Source of the DNA: Alphaproteobacteria bacterium
GTDB taxonomy: Bacteria > Pseudomonadota > Alphaproteobacteria > Micropepsales > Micropepsaceae
Assembly (NCBI GenBank): GCA_947475445.1
Contig: CANJLC010000014.1
Coordinates: 1-52,688, forward strand
Length of the DNA stretch: 52,688 bases
Direction of reading: 5' to 3'
The notes under the pieces were generated by a model, which saw only the letters and a program-made list of their open reading frames with translations, was not told the origin of the DNA and made no database searches. The position numbers and the translations under genes were made by a program. The number at the start of each line of letters is the position of its first letter. The stretch's first letter is position 1. Positions 50,629 through 52,688 of this stretch are shown here, piece by piece.

Positions 50629-52173
50629 ATGAAATTCAACCGCAAGACGCTGGGCCTTGGCCTGGGCGTCCTGGCAATGTCCGTCACCGCCGCCATGGCG
50701 CAGATGGACAATGGCCCCGCCACCGAAAAGAAATACGGCATCGGGCTGCCGCGCGATCACGCCACCACCATTTTCACCGACGCGCAATATCCCAAATTCG
50801 CGCTTCGCCCCGACCAGCAGCAATATGCCGACATTGACGGCGCGCGCATGAAGAAGGACATCTTCGCCCTTGCCGCTGTCTCGCTGAAATACCGCGCCGA
50901 AGGCCATCCGCAATGGTGGGGACGCTTCCCCGGCACCACGGCGGATGTCGAAGGCGTCAAATATGCCCTGGATGTATTCAAGAGCCTTGGCATGAAGACC
51001 GAGTCCGTGCCCTTCACCCTGCCTGAGGACTGGCGCCCCGTTTCCTGGGATGCCAGCTATCAGTCCGGCGGCAAGACCATCAACCTGACCACTGCCTTCC
51101 CTGTTTCAGGCACCAAGGGCACCGGTCCGGAAGGCGTCACCGCCGAAGCCATCTGGGTGGGCATCGGCTCCAACGCCGATTTCATTGGCCGCGACGTCAA
51201 GGGCAAGGCCGTGGTGATCTATTCCATCTTCGTGCCGGGCGGGCGTTCGCACTCGGCTTCCGACCGCGCCAACCTTTTCAACGCCAACAAGCAGGCCGTT
51301 GAAAAAGGCGCCGCCATGGTCATCAACGTCATGTCGGTGCCCGGCAACGGCCAGTATCAGCCGGAAGGCGGACTGGAAGAAGTCACCCAGCTGACCCTCA
51401 GCCAGGATGAAGGTTTCGCCCTGCGCGACCGCCTTGCCGCCGGCGAGAAGATCAACATCACGGCGCATTTGAATGCGCCGCCGCTGAAGGACGTCAAGAC
51501 CGCCTATCACTGGGCTTACCTGCCCGGTAAGTCGGACGAGCAGATCATGATCCAGATGCACACGGACGGCTATTTCCAGGCGGCGGAAGACAATGCCAGC
51601 GGCATGGCTTCAGGCCTGGAGCTGGCCCGCCATTACGCCAAGCTGCCGATCGATCAGCGCCCGCGCAGCATGGTGTTCCTGATGTTCCCGGACCATCATC
51701 ATGGCGAGTTCGCGCATCGCAAGCTGATCGATCCCACCTATGCCTGGGACAAGGTGGCGCTGAAGATCACGCTGGAGCATCCCTCCGAGACGCAGCTGAT
51801 CATGTACAATGAAGACCTGACGCCCTCCAACCAGCTCAGCGCCACGCGCTGGAACGCCCTGGGCAGCCCGGAATTCGAAACCATGGCGCTGCAGCAGCTG
51901 GCCGACTTCGGCGACAGCGTCTATGGCGTGGAAGACGGACCCAAGAACGGCCCCTATGCGCCGTCCTTCCACATCATCAATCACATCATCTATCACACCA
52001 GCCTGGACACGCCCGATCTGGTGCCGGCCGAAGGCATGGCGCGCTCCACCCGCGCCTATGCCTCGATCATCGACCATGCCAACAAGATGACCATTCCCCA
52101 ACTGAAAGGCCCGGGCTGGCCCTATGACAAGGACCAGGGCTCGATCCACGGCTCGATCATTCCCGCGAAATAA
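50629..52173 (+). CDS. Secreted PA-domain/M28-like protein (copy 4) with His-His active-site variant
   Basis: 514 aa from ATG 50629, with AGAGAGGG about 9 nt upstream. Signal peptide ends AMA-Q. Closest to copy 1 (951-2558): shared KYGIGLPRDH/TYGLGLPRDM start, PA-like GRDVKGKAVVIYS, and PGNGQ-QPEG. Metal positions: H311 (MHTDGYF), D321, His-His 356-357 (FPDHHH), Glu in TLEH, His in IYHTSLDTPDLV. Like its paralogues it lacks the M28 Glu-Glu pair. Separated from the other three by 40 kb and lying next to an IS3-family element. Likely periplasmic and metal-binding; activity unproven. Confidence 0.85.
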   Translation: MKFNRKTLGLGLGVLAMSVTAAMAQMDNGPATEKKYGIGLPRDHATTIFTDAQYPKFALRPDQQQYADIDGARMKKDIFALAAVSLKYRAEGHPQWWGRFPGTTADVEGVKYALDVFKSLGMKTESVPFTLPEDWRPVSWDASYQSGGKTINLTTAFPVSGTKGTGPEGVTAEAIWVGIGSNADFIGRDVKGKAVVIYSIFVPGGRSHSASDRANLFNANKQAVEKGAAMVINVMSVPGNGQYQPEGGLEEVTQLTLSQDEGFALRDRLAAGEKINITAHLNAPPLKDVKTAYHWAYLPGKSDEQIMIQMHTDGYFQAAEDNASGMASGLELARHYAKLPIDQRPRSMVFLMFPDHHHGEFAHRKLIDPTYAWDKVALKITLEHPSETQLIMYNEDLTPSNQLSATRWNALGSPEFETMALQQLADFGDSVYGVEDGPKNGPYAPSFHIINHIIYHTSLDTPDLVPAEGMARSTRAYASIIDHANKMTIPQLKGPGWPYDKDQGSIHGSIIPAK

Positions 52174-52196
52174 TCGCCGCGGACCGCAATGCAAAA

Positions 52197-52229
52197 AGCC
52201 CCGCGGAAACGTTCCGCGGGGCTTTTTTT
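52197..52229 (+). terminator. Intrinsic terminator after M28-like copy 4
   Basis: AGCCCCGCGGAA (52197-52208), loop ACG, TTCCGCGGGGCT (52212-52223), T-run to 52229. The A-run before it makes it usable on both strands. Confidence 0.92.
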
Positions 52230-52372
52230 ATTACAGAGTCAAGGCAACCTTAGGTCCAGCCAGAGGACGAAACTGCCCTAGCGGCTTTTTCTTGCCGGTT
52301 GCGGATAGCCCGCGCGAAACATGCTTGCCGACATGCGGCCGTCCTTCCCGGGATGTACGCCGTCAGAGCCTA

Positions 52373-52688
52373 TGAGACAGAATTGGGGTTTTAGCTAAGG
52401 GAGGAATTTGGTCTCATCGCTCTGAGAAAGGACGACCGATGAGAACGAGATCCCCAAGTCCCAAAGCGCCTGCGGAACGGGTCCTGAAGGACATTCGCCG
52501 CGCCACGCGCCGGCATTTTTCCGCCGAAGACAAGATCCGGATAGTGCTGGAAGGGCTTCGCGGCGAGGACAGCATCGCCGAGCTGTGCCGCAAGGAGAGC
52601 ATTGCCCAGTCCCAGTATTACGGCTGGTCGAAGGAGTTCCTGGAGGCAGGCAAGCGGCGGCTGGCGGGCGATACGGCCCGGGCAGCGA
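52373..52688 (+). mobile_element. Left part of an IS3-family insertion sequence (runs off the window)
   Basis: TGAGACAGAATTGG at 52373 begins the likely left inverted repeat, 66 bp before the transposase OrfA start; GTCTCA at 52411-52416 inverts its first bases. The preceding 52230-52372 stretch shows no gene. The right end is outside the window, so element length and target duplication cannot be checked. Confidence 0.6.
52439..52688 (+). CDS. IS3-family transposase OrfA, 3' end outside window
   Basis: 83 residues are visible from ATG 52439 (GAAAGGA 7 nt upstream). RHFSAEDKIRIVLEGLRGED and SIAELCRKESIAQSQYYGW form the helix-turn-helix of IS3 OrfA, followed by KEFLEAGKRRLAGDTARAA, the start of its leucine-zipper region. 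In IS3 elements OrfA is fused by frameshift to the OrfB integrase, expected just right of the window. Confidence 0.88.
   Translation, partial: MRTRSPSPKAPAERVLKDIRRATRRHFSAEDKIRIVLEGLRGEDSIAELCRKESIAQSQYYGWSKEFLEAGKRRLAGDTARAA

Noticed and set aside
1..52688. CRISPR array, prophage module or toxin-antitoxin pair
   Set aside because: No regularly spaced repeats, phage structural genes or convincing toxin-antitoxin gene pair was seen.

Overview
The window is GC-rich DNA from a Gram-negative bacterium with an outer membrane: there are two TonB-dependent receptors, many signal peptides and a lipoprotein. Gene content (MmsA/CaiB/crotonase catabolism, a SPINDLY-type glycosyltransferase, DUF2946/YcnI copper genes, numerous secreted M28-like proteins) fits an alphaproteobacterium, perhaps of the Rhizomicrobium/Micropepsaceae kind. 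That placement is inferred from protein style, since no rRNA is present. Both ends are mobile DNA: an IS21-like terminus next to a broken tRNA-Lys 3' end on the left, and an IS3-family element running off the right edge.

Region 1 (about 0.95-9.8 kb) holds three secreted PA-domain/M28-like proteins, a large TonB-dependent receptor, strong terminators and what looks like the remnant of a second receptor. A fourth M28-like paralogue lies at 50.6-52.2 kb. All four have His-His where M28 metallopeptidases have the catalytic Glu-Glu pair. Region 2 (10.2-18.7 kb) is a LysR regulator and an MHS-type transporter on the minus strand, divergent from a four-gene operon: CoA-acylating semialdehyde dehydrogenase, class III CoA transferase, crotonase and iron-dependent alcohol dehydrogenase. 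This set matches the acrylate/3-hydroxypropionate arm (AcuN-AcuK-DddB-DddC with LysR DddR) known from DMSP catabolism, but there is no DMSP lyase here. Region 3 (18.7-25.4 kb, minus strand) has an unknown secreted protein, two near-identical tandem CapA-like proteins, and an operon of a third CapA-like protein with an EF-hand/HupE membrane protein. A motif beginning TTGCACATC recurs before the mmsA operon, before one M28 gene, before the receptor remnant and before both duplicated CapA genes, with a weaker version before lysR. This suggests one regulon spanning regions 1-3.

Region 4 (25.6-43.9 kb) is mostly household and accessory genes: Nudix, SPINDLY-type glycosyltransferase, cupin, cardiolipin synthase, endonuclease/exonuclease/phosphatase, ROK kinase, DUF423, alpha/beta hydrolase, CAP lipoprotein, thiolase, TPR protein, SDR, cyclic-nucleotide-binding patatin, TPR-methyltransferase, TetR and MaoC. 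Region 5 (43.9-48.2 kb, minus strand) is a copper-type operon: DUF2946, TonB receptor, a fused YcnI-PCuAC protein and a single-repeat GDT1 protein. It is preceded by a candidate 360-nt leader RNA with its own promoter, a short ORF with a perfect ribosome-binding site, and a terminator. Region 6 has a spermidine-synthase-like membrane fusion and the fourth M28-like gene.

How the parts may work together is inference: outer-membrane uptake (receptor), periplasmic processing of an amide- or gamma-glutamyl-like substrate (M28-like and CapA-like proteins), and C3-C4 acid catabolism in the cytoplasm under a common LysR-type control.
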